Shown in pieces: positions 46,140-56,257 of a stretch of 64,000 bases of DNA (positions within the stretch are counted from its first letter, which is position 1; each line of letters opens with the position of its first letter). Below the pieces are notes generated by a model. It made no database searches and was not told the DNA's origin. It saw nothing but the letters and a program-made list of their open reading frames with translations. The position numbers and the translations under genes were made by a program. Source of the DNA: Halomonadaceae bacterium T82-2 (GTDB lineage Bacteria; Pseudomonadota; Gammaproteobacteria; Pseudomonadales; Halomonadaceae); contig LSBP01000011.1 of assembly GCA_001577635.1 (NCBI GenBank), forward strand, positions 1 to 64,000, in the 5' to 3' direction.

Positions 46140-48217
46140 CCCGACTCGATGCCTCCGTCACCGAGCTGACCGGCGTCGGCGAGGCGCTGGCCGGCAAGCT
46201 GGCCCGGCTGGGCATCCGGCAGGTCGCCGACCTGCTGCTGCACCTGCCGCTGCGCTACCAGGACCGCACCCGCATCACGCCGATCGGCACCCTGCGCGCC
46301 GGCATGGAGGTCGTCGTCGAGGGCGAGGTGGCTGCCGCCGAGGTGGTAAAGGGCCGCCGGCGCAGCCTGCTGGTGCGCCTCAAGGACGGCTCGGGCATCC
46401 TCAGCCTGCGCTTCTTCCACTTCTCGCCGGCCCAGCAGCAGCAGTTCCACCCCGGGGTGGTGGTGCGCGGCTTCGGCGAGGCCCGCGCCGGCGCCACCGG
46501 ACTGGAGCTCTACCATCCCGAGTACCGCCTGGTGACGCCGGGCGAGACCCCGGTCGAGGACCACCTGACGCCGATCTACCCGGCCACCGAGGGGCTGACC
46601 CAGCCGCGGCTGCGCGGCCTGATCGCCCAGGCGCTCGCGGCGCTCGACGCCGACCCGGCGGCCCTGCCCGACGCCATCCCCGGGCCGCTGCGCGAGCGCT
46701 TCCGGCTGCCCGAGCTGCACGCCTGCCTGCGCTACCTGCACGAGCCGCCCCCGGACGCCGATCTCGAGCGCCTCGCCGCGGGCACGCATCCCACCCAGCG
46801 GCGCCTGGCGCTGGAGGAGCTGCTCGCCCACCAGCTGAGCCTGCGCCAGGTGCGCCTGCGCATCCAGGCCGACGGCGCCCCCGCGCTGCCCTCCGGGCGC
46901 AGCCTGCAGGCACGCTTCGTCGCCCAGCTGCCGTTCTCGCTGACCGGCGCCCAGCGCCGGGTGCTCGACGAGATCGCCCGCGACCTGGAAACCGAGCGCC
47001 CCATGCTGCGGCTGGTCCAGGGCGACGTCGGCTCGGGCAAGACGGTGGTCGCGGCACTGGCCGCGCTGGCCGCCATCGCCGGCGACTGCCAGGTGGCGGT
47101 GATGGCGCCCACCGAGATCCTCGCCGAGCAGCACTTTCGCAACTTCCGCGACTGGTTCGCCCCGCTCGGCATCGACGTGGCCTGGCTGGCCGGCAAGCTC
47201 AAGGGCAAGGCCCGTCTGGATACCAAGGCGGCGATCGCCGACGGCCGCGCCCGGGTGGTGGTGGGCACCCACGCGCTGTTCCAGGACGACGTGCACTTCC
47301 AGCGCCTGGGGCTGGCGATCGTCGACGAGCAGCACCGCTTCGGCGTCCACCAGCGCCTGGCACTGCGCCAGAAGGGCGAAGCCGGCGGCCTGACGCCGCA
47401 CCAGCTGATCATGACCGCCACGCCGATCCCGCGCACCCTGGCGATGAGCGCCTACGCCGACCTCGACCTGTCGGTGATCGACGAGCTGCCGCCCGGGCGC
47501 ACCCCGGTGCAGACCGTGGCGGTCGCCGACGAGCGCCGCCCCGAGGTGGTCGCACGCATCCGCCATGCCTGCGCCGAGGGCCGCCAGGCCTACTGGGTAT
47601 GCACGCTGATCGAGGAGTCCGAAGCCCTGCAGTGCCAGGCTGCCGAAGCGACCCGTGACGCCCTGACCGAGGCCCTGCCGGAGCTCGCCGTGGGGCTGGT
47701 TCACGGACGCATGAAGGCCGCCGAGAAGGCCGAGGTGATGGCAGCCTTCAAGGCCGGCGAGCTCGACCTGCTGGTCGCCACCACGGTGATCGAGGTGGGT
47801 GTCGACGTGCCCAACGCCAGCCTGATGATCATCGAGAACCCCGAACGCCTGGGCCTGTCGCAGCTGCATCAGCTGCGCGGGCGGGTCGGGCGCGGCAGCA
47901 CCGAGAGCTTCTGCGTGCTGCTCTACCACCCACCGCTGTCGGCCCACTCCCGCGAGCGCCTGGCGGTGATGCGCGAGACCGGCGACGGCTTCCGCATCGC
48001 CGAGAAGGACCTGGAACTGCGCGGTCCCGGCGAGGTGCTGGGCACCCGCCAGACCGGCCTGGCGCAGATGAAGATCGCCGATCTGGAGCGCGACCGCGAC
48101 CTGCTCGAGCGTCTCGACCCGCTGGCCCGGGCGCTGCTCGCCGAGGCCCCCGACGCCGCCGAGACGCTGATCCGCCGCTGGCTGGGCGAGGAAGCCGGGC
48201 GCTACGGGCAGGTGTGA
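46136..48217 (+). CDS. recG: ATP-dependent DNA helicase RecG
   Basis: 693 residues (E. coli 693). The N-terminal wedge/OB domain (about 1-240) precedes the helicase domains. Motif I is LVQGDVGSGKTVVAALAALA, motif II is VDEQHRFGVHQR, and motif VI is LHQLRGRVGRGSTES. It drives fork regression and branch migration. Translation is coupled to oxyR through the overlapping start, linking repair with oxidative-stress control. Confidence 0.97.
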   Translation: MTRLDASVTELTGVGEALAGKLARLGIRQVADLLLHLPLRYQDRTRITPIGTLRAGMEVVVEGEVAAAEVVKGRRRSLLVRLKDGSGILSLRFFHFSPAQQQQFHPGVVVRGFGEARAGATGLELYHPEYRLVTPGETPVEDHLTPIYPATEGLTQPRLRGLIAQALAALDADPAALPDAIPGPLRERFRLPELHACLRYLHEPPPDADLERLAAGTHPTQRRLALEELLAHQLSLRQVRLRIQADGAPALPSGRSLQARFVAQLPFSLTGAQRRVLDEIARDLETERPMLRLVQGDVGSGKTVVAALAALAAIAGDCQVAVMAPTEILAEQHFRNFRDWFAPLGIDVAWLAGKLKGKARLDTKAAIADGRARVVVGTHALFQDDVHFQRLGLAIVDEQHRFGVHQRLALRQKGEAGGLTPHQLIMTATPIPRTLAMSAYADLDLSVIDELPPGRTPVQTVAVADERRPEVVARIRHACAEGRQAYWVCTLIEESEALQCQAAEATRDALTEALPELAVGLVHGRMKAAEKAEVMAAFKAGELDLLVATTVIEVGVDVPNASLMIIENPERLGLSQLHQLRGRVGRGSTESFCVLLYHPPLSAHSRERLAVMRETGDGFRIAEKDLELRGPGEVLGTRQTGLAQMKIADLERDRDLLERLDPLARALLAEAPDAAETLIRRWLGEEAGRYGQV

Positions 48218-48224
48218 GCCCCGC

Positions 48225-50399
48225 CTACCCCTCCCGCTTCACCAGCCCGGCGGCGGCCTCGCCCAGCGGCACCAGGGTCCGGCTGATCAGCGCCAGCTGC
48301 TCGGCCAGCAGGCGCCGGGGCTCGTCATCGGTGGCCTGCGCCCAGGCCTCGAGCGCCCGGGCGCGGGATTCCGCCGTCGCCGACGCCGCCGTCACCTGGC
48401 GCACCCCCAGCCGGGCGGCCAGCGCCTCCAGGTCGGCGATGATGCCGTCGGCCTGGGCGTGCAGCCAGGCATCGTCCTCCGATGCCCGGGTCTCGCCGCG
48501 ATGGGCACCGAGCGCCGACAGGTAGTTGAGCAGGGTGTGGGCGTGGGTCAGGAAGCGGAAGCCGGCCTCGGCGTCCTTGCGGAAATGCCCCGGTTCGCGG
48601 CGCGCGTTGGCCAGCCGCGCGGCGAGGGCGGCGTCGGCGTTGTGGGCGTTGCGCCGCGCCAGCCGGTAGTCGAGATCGTCCGCCTTGCCGTTGGCGTACT
48701 GGTCGAGGATCGCGCTCAGGTAGCGGGCGCTGGCCGTCAGGTTGGCCGCCCCCAGCTGATGAAGCCGCCGCCCCTGCCAGTCCGGCAGCACCAGTACCAC
48801 CGCCAGCCCGGCGATGCCCGCCCCCAGCAGGGTGTCGAACAGCCGCGGCCAGATCAGCCCGAAGCCGTTGCCGACCTGATTGAAGCAGCACAGCACCAGC
48901 AGGGTGATCGCCGCGGTCGCCAGCGCATAGTGGCGGGTCCGGCCGGCGAAGAACACCACCCCGGCGACCACCGCGATCGACAGCTGGACCAGCGGATCGG
49001 GAAACAGGCTGATCAGCGCCCAGCCGGCGACCAGCCCGGCCACGGTGCCGACGATGCGCTGCCACAGGAAGCGCCGCGTGGCGCCGAAGTTGGGCCGGCA
49101 GACGAACAGGCTGGTGAGCAGGATCCAGTAGCCCTGGGTGGGATGGATCCACAGCAGCAGGCCGTAGCCCGCCAGCAGGGTGAGCGACAGCCGCAGGGCG
49201 TGGCGGAAGATCGGCGAGGCCGGGGTCAGGTGCGAGCGCAGGCGGTCGTAGATGTCCCGCGGGCCCCGGGGCGAACGGTCGTAGAGCGAGGCGTCGCCGT
49301 CGCCGGCCGGGGCGTCCGGGTTGCGGGCGCCGGCCAGCCGGTGCTCGAGCGTGGTCAGGTTGTCGGCCAGCGCGTCCAGCGAGTGCAGCAGGCGCCGCCA
49401 GTCGCGGCGCGGCTGGCGGTGCAGGTAGTCGAGCGAGGCGTTGAGATCGGCCAGCGCCTGCTCGCTGGGGCCGTGGTCGAAGGGCTGGCGCAGCAGCAGC
49501 GCCCGCGCCAGCGAGCGGCAGGCCTGCCCCTGCTGCTCGAGCAGGCGCTGGCAGCGGAACAGCACGTCGTGGTGGAAGAAGGCCTCGGCCAGCTCGCCGT
49601 AGGGGTAGTGCGAGGAGCTGGCCCGCTCGTGGATGTCCTGGGCGATGAAGTACAGCCGCAGGTAGCGGTCGAGCTTGTGCGTGCCGCGCGCGCCCTCCAG
49701 GCGGCGAAAGATCATCTCCTTGGCCTGGTTGAGCGCCTCCACGACCCGCGCGTTCTGCTCGGCCAGCGCCAGGCGCCGCGCCTCCAGGTCGATGCCGCGC
49801 ACCGGCTCGAACAGCGTCGCCTTGAGGCGCAGGTACTCGCCCAGCTCGCGCAGCAGCAGCGCCAGGCTCAGCTTGAGCGGCTGGCGAGCGAACAGCGCGC
49901 ACCAGGCCACCGAGATCAGCCCGTACCAGGCCGCCCCGGCGAGCAGCATGACCGGCTCGCGCCACAGCTCGGCCGGCGCCACGCCGCCCTGACGCTCGAG
50001 GGCGATCATGGTGTAGATCGACAGGATCAGGGTGGCATGGGCGATGGTGCCGTAGCGCGGCCCCACCGCCCCGAGCATGGTCAGGCCGAAGGCCGACAGC
50101 GTCAGCCCCGCGGCGAAGGCCGGCGGCCGGTCGAAGAGCCATTCCACCGACAGCGCGGCGACGGCGAAGCACGCCAGCGTCACCGCCAGGGCCGTCAGGC
50201 GCCCCTGCCAGTGGTCGTCGGTCTCGGCCAGGGCGCTGGCGATCACCCCCAGGAACAGCGGAATCAGCTGGGCGATGCCGCCCAGGTGCCAGCTCCAGGC
50301 CATCGCCCCGGCCAGCGCGATGAACACGCGCACGCTGTAGGCGAAGGTGTCGAGCGTCCACAGGCGGCGCAGGGAATGGTCGAGGGAGCGTGGCAGCAT
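48225..50399 (-). CDS. yccS: YccS/YhfK-type FUSC-family membrane protein
   Basis: 724 residues. It has two blocks of membrane segments (about residues 20-170 and 395-530) separated by a large soluble helical domain and followed by a cytosolic C-terminus, the layout of YccS. TQGYWILLTSLFVCRPNFGA followed by TRRFLWQRIVGTVAGLVAGW is the FUSC signature. It is probably an efflux or aromatic-acid-type transporter; the function of YccS is not settled. Convergent with recG (7 bp between stops). Confidence 0.88.
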   Translation of the reverse strand: MLPRSLDHSLRRLWTLDTFAYSVRVFIALAGAMAWSWHLGGIAQLIPLFLGVIASALAETDDHWQGRLTALAVTLACFAVAALSVEWLFDRPPAFAAGLTLSAFGLTMLGAVGPRYGTIAHATLILSIYTMIALERQGGVAPAELWREPVMLLAGAAWYGLISVAWCALFARQPLKLSLALLLRELGEYLRLKATLFEPVRGIDLEARRLALAEQNARVVEALNQAKEMIFRRLEGARGTHKLDRYLRLYFIAQDIHERASSSHYPYGELAEAFFHHDVLFRCQRLLEQQGQACRSLARALLLRQPFDHGPSEQALADLNASLDYLHRQPRRDWRRLLHSLDALADNLTTLEHRLAGARNPDAPAGDGDASLYDRSPRGPRDIYDRLRSHLTPASPIFRHALRLSLTLLAGYGLLLWIHPTQGYWILLTSLFVCRPNFGATRRFLWQRIVGTVAGLVAGWALISLFPDPLVQLSIAVVAGVVFFAGRTRHYALATAAITLLVLCCFNQVGNGFGLIWPRLFDTLLGAGIAGLAVVLVLPDWQGRRLHQLGAANLTASARYLSAILDQYANGKADDLDYRLARRNAHNADAALAARLANARREPGHFRKDAEAGFRFLTHAHTLLNYLSALGAHRGETRASEDDAWLHAQADGIIADLEALAARLGVRQVTAASATAESRARALEAWAQATDDEPRRLLAEQLALISRTLVPLGEAAAGLVKREG

Positions 50400-50506
50400 G
50401 GCGATGGCGGTCGGGCCTCCTCGGCAGCGGGCGGACGGATACGGGGGGGATCCGCTGATTCGACGTTAGTATAACGTCGTCATGCCGCAGCGATCAGCGC
50501 CGGAAG

Positions 50507-50863
50507 TCAACGCAGGAAGGCGAGCAGGCCCTGCAGGCGCTCGAGGTCGCGGGTGTCGCCCACCAGGCGCAGCCGGCCGTCGATCAGGCCGTCGCGAAAG
50601 GCGCGCGGGGAGGGGTGGCGAAGCACGGCCAGCGCCGTGTCGGGGTCACGGAAGCGCAGTTCCAGGTCGAGGTCCACCGGCAGGCCCGATGCCGACTGCA
50701 CGCGCTCGGCCGTCAGCCGGTAGTGGCGGGCGATGCGCAAATCCTCGGTGGCGATTCCCCAGGCCAGCGGGCGGTCGCGCAGCCGCTCGCGAAAGCCCGC
50801 GTGGCGACGCCGCGCGCGCTTGAGCAGCAGGCCGAGCAGCCAGAGCATCAGTCGCAGTTTCAT
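50507..50863 (-). CDS. Small protein, SCP2-like lipid-binding fold suspected
   Basis: 118 residues. The N-terminus is a short hydrophobic helix followed by an Arg-rich patch (LKRARRRHAGFRERLRDR). The C-terminal half, LDLELRFRDPDTALAVL then FRDGLIDGRLRLVGD, resembles the strand-helix-GDL pattern of SCP2/UbiJ-like domains. I cannot assign a function. It lies between HU and the FUSC gene on the same strand, with about 80 bp to HU. Confidence 0.6.
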   Translation of the reverse strand: MKLRLMLWLLGLLLKRARRRHAGFRERLRDRPLAWGIATEDLRIARHYRLTAERVQSASGLPVDLDLELRFRDPDTALAVLRHPSPRAFRDGLIDGRLRLVGDTRDLERLQGLLAFLR

Positions 50864-50944
50864 GGGCCGTCCATGACTCGCACGTGGGAAGGAAGAGCGT
50901 CGGCGGAGCGCACGCCGGTCGCGACACGCTCCAGCCGCGAGGCG

Positions 50945-51220
50945 TTACTTGGCGACGGCGTCCTTGAGCGCCTTGCCCGCCTTGAAGGCCACGGTCCTGC
51001 TGGCGGGGATGGTCAGCGCCTCGCCGGTCTGCGGATTCTTGCCGGTACGGGCGGCACGCTCGCGCACGGTGAACGAGCCGAAGCCGATGAGCGAGACATC
51101 CTGGCCCTTGGCGACGCTGCCGGTGATCTCGTCGAGGATCACGTTGAGCACCTGGCTGGCCTTGTCCTTGGAAAGATCGGCACGCTCGGCGATGGCCGCC
51201 GCGAGTTCTGGCTTGCGCAT
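50945..51220 (-). CDS. hupB: HU-family DNA-binding protein
   Basis: 91 residues. The helical dimer part MRKPELAAAIAERADLSKDK and the signature VSLIGFGSFTVRERAARTGK are followed by the beta-arm NPQTGEALTIPASRTVAFKA. The conserved proline of the arm tip region is within RTGKNPQTG. AGGAGG lies five bases before the ATG. HU bends and compacts DNA; it is related to IHF but is a homodimer-type HU. It probably has its own promoter in the 122-bp gap upstream. Confidence 0.95.
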   Translation of the reverse strand: MRKPELAAAIAERADLSKDKASQVLNVILDEITGSVAKGQDVSLIGFGSFTVRERAARTGKNPQTGEALTIPASRTVAFKAGKALKDAVAK

Positions 51221-51342
51221 GGAACCTCCTGTCTGGGGCAGTGTAAGACGGCAGCCTCGACTGCCGCTTGTTGTTGTTTCGGGCGTCTCCCGAGCGCCGG
51301 CCGGCGCTCCGGCAGCCGCCGGGGCCGCGGGCCACGACGCAC

Positions 51343-52503
51343 CTAGATTAGCAACGGCGGCGCGGCTCGCGCCAGTTCGACTTTCCGCCGTACACAGCGC
51401 CCGGTCAACGCAAAGCCCAGCAGCCGCCCCCGGTCGTCCTCGGCCAGGGCGGCGAGATCGTCGCCCTCGCCCTCGATGCGCCAGCGGGCGGGCGTGACCC
51501 GCGGCGGCAGGGCCACCACCGGGCAGCAGGGCGTCTTGACCAGCACCGGCCAGGGCCCGTAGCGCACGGCGGTGGGGGTGCCGGCCAGCGTCGCCGCCAG
51601 GGCCCGGGCGCCGGCCTGCAGCGGCTGGACATACATGGCGTTGACGCCGTCGACGCAGGCCACGTCGCCCAGGGCGTGGATGCCCTCGACCGCGGTGCGC
51701 AGGCAGCGATCGACCTGGATGCCGGCCTCGCTGACCGCGAGCCCTGCCGCGGCGGCCAGCTCGGTGCGCGGCACCAGGCCGGTGGCGACCAGCACCAGGT
51801 CGGCGTCGAGGACATGGCCGTCATCCAGCGCCACGCTCAGATCCCCGCCGTCGAGACCCAGCTCGCCCACGCCGCGCCCCAGATGCAGCTCGACCCCCGC
51901 CCCGGCCAGCGCAGCGCCCAGCACCCGGCCCAGCGGCTCGGGCAGCAGGCGGGCCAGCGGCGCCCGCTCGGGGGCGATCATGGCCACGGCATGACCGCCG
52001 GCGACCAGGTCGTTGGCGTACTCGCAGCCCACTAGCCCGGCGCCGATGACGGCGACGCGCGCCGACCGCCCCAGCGCCGTCAGGGCGGCATGGAAGGCCC
52101 GGTAGTCGTCGAGGTCGTTGATGGTGAAGACCCGCCCGGCGAGTGTTGCGTCGATGGCGAAGGGCGGCTGCGGCGCGGCCCCGGTGGCCAGCACCAGGTC
52201 ATCGAAGGGCAGGCGCTCGGCGCCGATGTGCAGCTCGCGGGCCACGGGATCGAGGGCGTCGACCCGGGTCCGGGGGCGCATCACCAGATTCAGGCGCTCG
52301 GCGGCATCCAGCGCCGAGTCGGCGGCCAGCGCCTCCGGCGCCAGGCCCTTGGCGAAGCCGGTGGAGAGCAGGGGCTTGGAATAGTCGTCGCCGCTGTCGG
52401 CGGTGATCAGGGTGATCGGCCGCTCGGGCTGCAGGCGGCGCAGGGCACGCGCCAGGCCGAAACCGGCCATGCCGCTGCCGATCAGGGTCAGGGATCGAGT
52501 CAT
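51343..52503 (-). CDS. Rubredoxin-NAD(+) reductase-like FAD enzyme
   Basis: 386 residues from the ATG at 52503 (MTRSLTLIGSGMAGFG), just before the FAD-binding GxGxxG. The second Rossmann motif is VAVIGAGLVGCEYANDL and the C-terminal FAD motif is GIHALGDVACVDG. YSKPLLSTGFAKG is shared with RubB/AlkT reductases that pass electrons from NADH to rubredoxin. No rubredoxin gene is seen beside it. It is divergent from ubiC across 99 bp. Confidence 0.88.
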   Translation of the reverse strand: MTRSLTLIGSGMAGFGLARALRRLQPERPITLITADSGDDYSKPLLSTGFAKGLAPEALAADSALDAAERLNLVMRPRTRVDALDPVARELHIGAERLPFDDLVLATGAAPQPPFAIDATLAGRVFTINDLDDYRAFHAALTALGRSARVAVIGAGLVGCEYANDLVAGGHAVAMIAPERAPLARLLPEPLGRVLGAALAGAGVELHLGRGVGELGLDGGDLSVALDDGHVLDADLVLVATGLVPRTELAAAAGLAVSEAGIQVDRCLRTAVEGIHALGDVACVDGVNAMYVQPLQAGARALAATLAGTPTAVRYGPWPVLVKTPCCPVVALPPRVTPARWRIEGEGDDLAALAEDDRGRLLGFALTGRCVRRKVELARAAPPLLI

Positions 52504-52602
52504 GGGTCGTGGTGCCAGCGGGTCGTGGATGACGGGCCGGGACCGGGCCGGCCAGGTCGTCATGGTACACTATCGCGCCCGTTTGCCGACCCGGAGGCCG
52601 GT

Positions 52603-53142
52603 TTGCCCGCTTCGACACGCCCCGTGGCGATCCCCCACTGGCGCCCCGCCGCCGCCTGGCGGCCGGCGATGAGCCCGGCCTGGTGGCAGTGGCTGGCCTC
52701 GCGCGATTCGCTGACCCGGCGGCTGGGCGCGGCGATGCCGCAGCCCTTCGCCGTGCGCCTGCTCGCCCAGCGCCTGGCCCGCCCGCGCCGCGACGAGGCC
52801 CGTGCCCTCGGCGTGCCCGCCTCGCACTATGTCTGGTGTCGCGAGGTGGCGCTGTGCAGCGGCGACACGCCCTGGGTGCTCGCCCGCTCGGTGGCGCCGC
52901 TGACCAGCCTGACCGGCCAGCGGCTGGGCCAGCTCGGCGAGCGCTCGCTGGGCCACTGGCTGTTCCGCCAGCCGGATCTCGAGCGCGGACCGATCGCGAT
53001 CACCCGTGGCGCGCCGCCCTTTCCGACGGCCGAGGCGCCCTGGGGACGGCGCTCGCGCTTTCGCCACGGCCGCTTCGAGGTGCTGGTCCAGGAGTTCTTC
53101 CTGACCGCCATGGCGGATGAACTGGGGCTGGCGACTCGCTAG
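52603..53142 (+). CDS. ubiC: Chorismate pyruvate-lyase
   Basis: 179 residues if the TTG at 52603, five bases after GGAGG, is the start; this includes the family-like IPHWRPAAAW. Other starts are GTG 52624 and ATG 52669. UbiC makes 4-hydroxybenzoate from chorismate, the first step of ubiquinone synthesis. WLASRDSLTRRL, the acidic-Arg pocket around PWGRRSRFRHGR and EFFLTAM match the family. ubiA follows 30 bp later. Confidence 0.88.
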   Translation: MPASTRPVAIPHWRPAAAWRPAMSPAWWQWLASRDSLTRRLGAAMPQPFAVRLLAQRLARPRRDEARALGVPASHYVWCREVALCSGDTPWVLARSVAPLTSLTGQRLGQLGERSLGHWLFRQPDLERGPIAITRGAPPFPTAEAPWGRRSRFRHGRFEVLVQEFFLTAMADELGLATR

Positions 53143-53172
53143 ACTGTGGCCCGATCGTTCTCGGAGGCTGTC

Positions 53173-54072
53173 ATGCAACCCACCCCGCGTCCCGTCGGTC
53201 TGGCTCGCCTGCATCCCGCGCGCCTGCCCGCCTTCCTGCACCTGACCCGGCTCGACCGGCCGATCGGCACCTGGCTGTTGATGTGGCCGACCCTGTGGGC
53301 CCTGTGGATCGCCGCCGACGGCCTGCCCGAGCGCGCGACGCTGCTGATCTTCGTCGCCGGCGTCTACCTGATGCGCGCCGCCGGCTGCGTGATCAACGAC
53401 TACGCCGACCGCCACTTCGACGGCCACGTCAAGCGCACCCGCGATCGTCCGCTGGCCACCGGGCGGATCGGTGCGGGCGAGGCCCGGGTGCTGTTCGCGG
53501 GGCTGGTCGCCGCGTCCTTCGTGCTGGTCTGCTTCACCAACGCCTTCACGGTGATGCTGTCGTTCGGCGGGGTGGCACTGGCCTTCGTCTATCCGTTCAT
53601 GAAGCGCTATACCCACTGGCCGCAGGTGGTGCTCGGCGCGGCCTTCTCGTGGGCGATCCCCATGGCCTTCGGCGCCGTCCAGCAGCAGCTGCCGGCGGAT
53701 GCCTGGCTGCTGTTCGTCGCCAACGTGCTGTGGACGGTGGCCTACGACACCGAATACGCCATGGTCGACCGCGACGACGACCTGAAGATCGGCATCAAGT
53801 CCACCGCCGTGCTGTTCGGCCGGCACGACAAGCTGATCATCGGTCTGCTGCAGCTGGCCACGCTGACCCTGCTCGCCGTGGTGGGCGTGCGCCAGGCGCT
53901 GGGCGGCTACTACTGGATCGGCCTGACGGCGATGGGGCTGATCTTCGTCTACCAGCAGTGGCTGATCCGCGACCGCTCCCGGGAACGCTGCTTCCGGGCG
54001 TTTCTCAACAACCACTGGGCAGGGCTGGTGCTCCACGCCGGCATCATGATGGCGCTGTGGCCCGAGGGCTGA
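53173..54072 (+). CDS. ubiA: 4-Hydroxybenzoate octaprenyltransferase
   Basis: 299 residues from the ATG at 53173 with GGAGG six bases upstream. It is an integral membrane prenyltransferase with two Asp-rich motifs: [19 protein letters not shown] and [40 protein letters not shown] at the N-terminus is the UbiA signature. It attaches the polyprenyl chain to the product of UbiC and sits in the same transcription unit. Confidence 0.97.
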   Translation: MQPTPRPVGLARLHPARLPAFLHLTRLDRPIGTWLLMWPTLWALWIAADGLPERATLLIFVAGVYLMRAAGCVINDYADRHFDGHVKRTRDRPLATGRIGAGEARVLFAGLVAASFVLVCFTNAFTVMLSFGGVALAFVYPFMKRYTHWPQVVLGAAFSWAIPMAFGAVQQQLPADAWLLFVANVLWTVAYDTEYAMVDRDDDLKIGIKSTAVLFGRHDKLIIGLLQLATLTLLAVVGVRQALGGYYWIGLTAMGLIFVYQQWLIRDRSRERCFRAFLNNHWAGLVLHAGIMMALWPEG

Positions 54073-54097
54073 CGCGGGCATTGCGAGCGCCCGGCGT

Positions 54098-54115
54098 CTG
54101 TCACAAGCTTGTCAT
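54098..54115 (+). promoter_or_regulatory. PHO box before phoB
   Basis: CTGTCACAAGCTTGTCAT is two CTGTCAT-like heptamers separated by four bases, matching 7-4-7 PHO box geometry with one or two changes per half. It lies 84 bp before the phoB start and 26 bp after ubiA, consistent with autoregulation of phoBR. Confidence 0.8.
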
Positions 54116-54198
54116 GCGCGCGCGTTGTAATCGTCATCGTCCTGTCACCGACGGATGCCTGCCGCGGGCGGTGTCCGTCACCCCACGAGGCCAGGGAA

Positions 54199-54888
<690 letters not shown>

Positions 54889-54898
54889 GACCACCGGC

Positions 54899-56257
54899 AT
54901 GTACTACTGGAACAACGAGCTCTGGCGACTGGCCTATCTGGTCATCGGGCTGGGGCTGCTGGGCTGGGTGCTCGGCGATCTCGGCTGGGGCGTGGCCGCC
55001 GGCCTCGCCCTGTTCGTGCTCATCCACCTGCGCCACCTGCGCGAGCTCTACCAGTGGCTGAACAGTGACCCGAGCGAGGAGCCCCCGGCGGGCAGCGGCG
55101 TGTGGGGCGATTTGTTCGACCGCCTGTACCGCTACCAGAAGGTCCAGCGGCTGACCCAGCAGCGCCTGCGCGACGTGATCCACCGCATCCAGGAATCCGC
55201 CGAGGCGATGCGCGACAGCGTGGTGATGCTCGACAACCAGGGCAACATGGACTGGTGGAACAGCGCCGCCGAGCACATGCTCGGCCTGCAGGCCCGCCAC
55301 GATCGCGGCCAGCCCGTCACCAACCTGCTGCGCGATCCGCGCTTCATCGACTACTTCAACGCCCGCGACTATCGCGAGCCGGTGGTGCTGCCCTCGCCGC
55401 TGCGCGACGACCTGATGCTGCAGTTCCAGATCACCCTCTACGGCGACAACGAGCGGCTGGTGATGGTGCGCGACATCACCCGGCTGCACCGCCTCGAGCA
55501 GATGCGCCGCGACTTCGTCGCCAACGTCTCCCACGAGCTGCGCACGCCGCTGACCGTGCTCACCGGCTATCTCGAGACCTACACCGAGCACGCCGACCAG
55601 CTGCCGCCGCGCTGGCAGCGCGGCCTCGGCCAGATGCAGGACCAGACCCGACGCATGCAGAACCTGGTCGAGGACCTGCTGCTGCTGTCGCGGCTGGAAA
55701 CCGACCACCAGACCGAACGCAGCGTGCCGGTGGCCGTGGCGCCGCTGCTGGGCAGCGTCCGCGACGACGCCGCCGCCCTGGCGGGCGGCGGGCGCCGGGT
55801 GCGCGTCGAGATCGACGAGTCGCACGATCTACTGGGGGTCGAGGCGGAACTGCGCAGCGCGGTCTCCAACCTGGCCTTCAACGCCGTGCGCTACACCCCC
55901 GAGGACAGCACCATCACCCTGCGCTGGCGCCCCTGGCAGGGCGGTGGCGCCCTCGAGGTCGAGGATGACGGCGACGGCATCGACCCGGTGCACATCCCGC
56001 GCCTGACCGAGCGCTTCTACCGAGTCGACAAGGGCCGCAGCGCCGCCACCGGCGGCACCGGCCTGGGGCTGGCGATCGTCAAGCACGTGCTGCTGCGCCA
56101 CGACGCGCGCCTGGAGATCGACTCCCGCCCCGGCGAAGGCGCGCTGTTTCGCTGCGTGTTCCCCGCCGCCCGCCTGACCCGTCAGTCCATCGGCGAGGCC
56201 TACTCGCCCTCCGAGGAAACACCCCGCGCCGCCGGCAGCGGGCAGTTGCCGCAGTAG
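54899..56257 (+). CDS. phoR: Phosphate-regulon sensor kinase PhoR
   Basis: 452 residues. Two N-terminal membrane segments (about 9-50) lack a large periplasmic domain, as in PhoR. A PAS-like domain (about 90-195) follows. The HisKA site is H212 in FVANVSHELRTPLTVLTGYL; the ATPase domain has NLAFNAVRYTPED, DDGDGIDP and GGTGLGLAIVKHVLLRHDA. It probably senses phosphate through PhoU and the Pst transporter. Its last 58 bp overlap the 3' end of fhuF on the other strand. Confidence 0.96.
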   Translation: MYYWNNELWRLAYLVIGLGLLGWVLGDLGWGVAAGLALFVLIHLRHLRELYQWLNSDPSEEPPAGSGVWGDLFDRLYRYQKVQRLTQQRLRDVIHRIQESAEAMRDSVVMLDNQGNMDWWNSAAEHMLGLQARHDRGQPVTNLLRDPRFIDYFNARDYREPVVLPSPLRDDLMLQFQITLYGDNERLVMVRDITRLHRLEQMRRDFVANVSHELRTPLTVLTGYLETYTEHADQLPPRWQRGLGQMQDQTRRMQNLVEDLLLLSRLETDHQTERSVPVAVAPLLGSVRDDAAALAGGGRRVRVEIDESHDLLGVEAELRSAVSNLAFNAVRYTPEDSTITLRWRPWQGGGALEVEDDGDGIDPVHIPRLTERFYRVDKGRSAATGGTGLGLAIVKHVLLRHDARLEIDSRPGEGALFRCVFPAARLTRQSIGEAYSPSEETPRAAGSGQLPQ

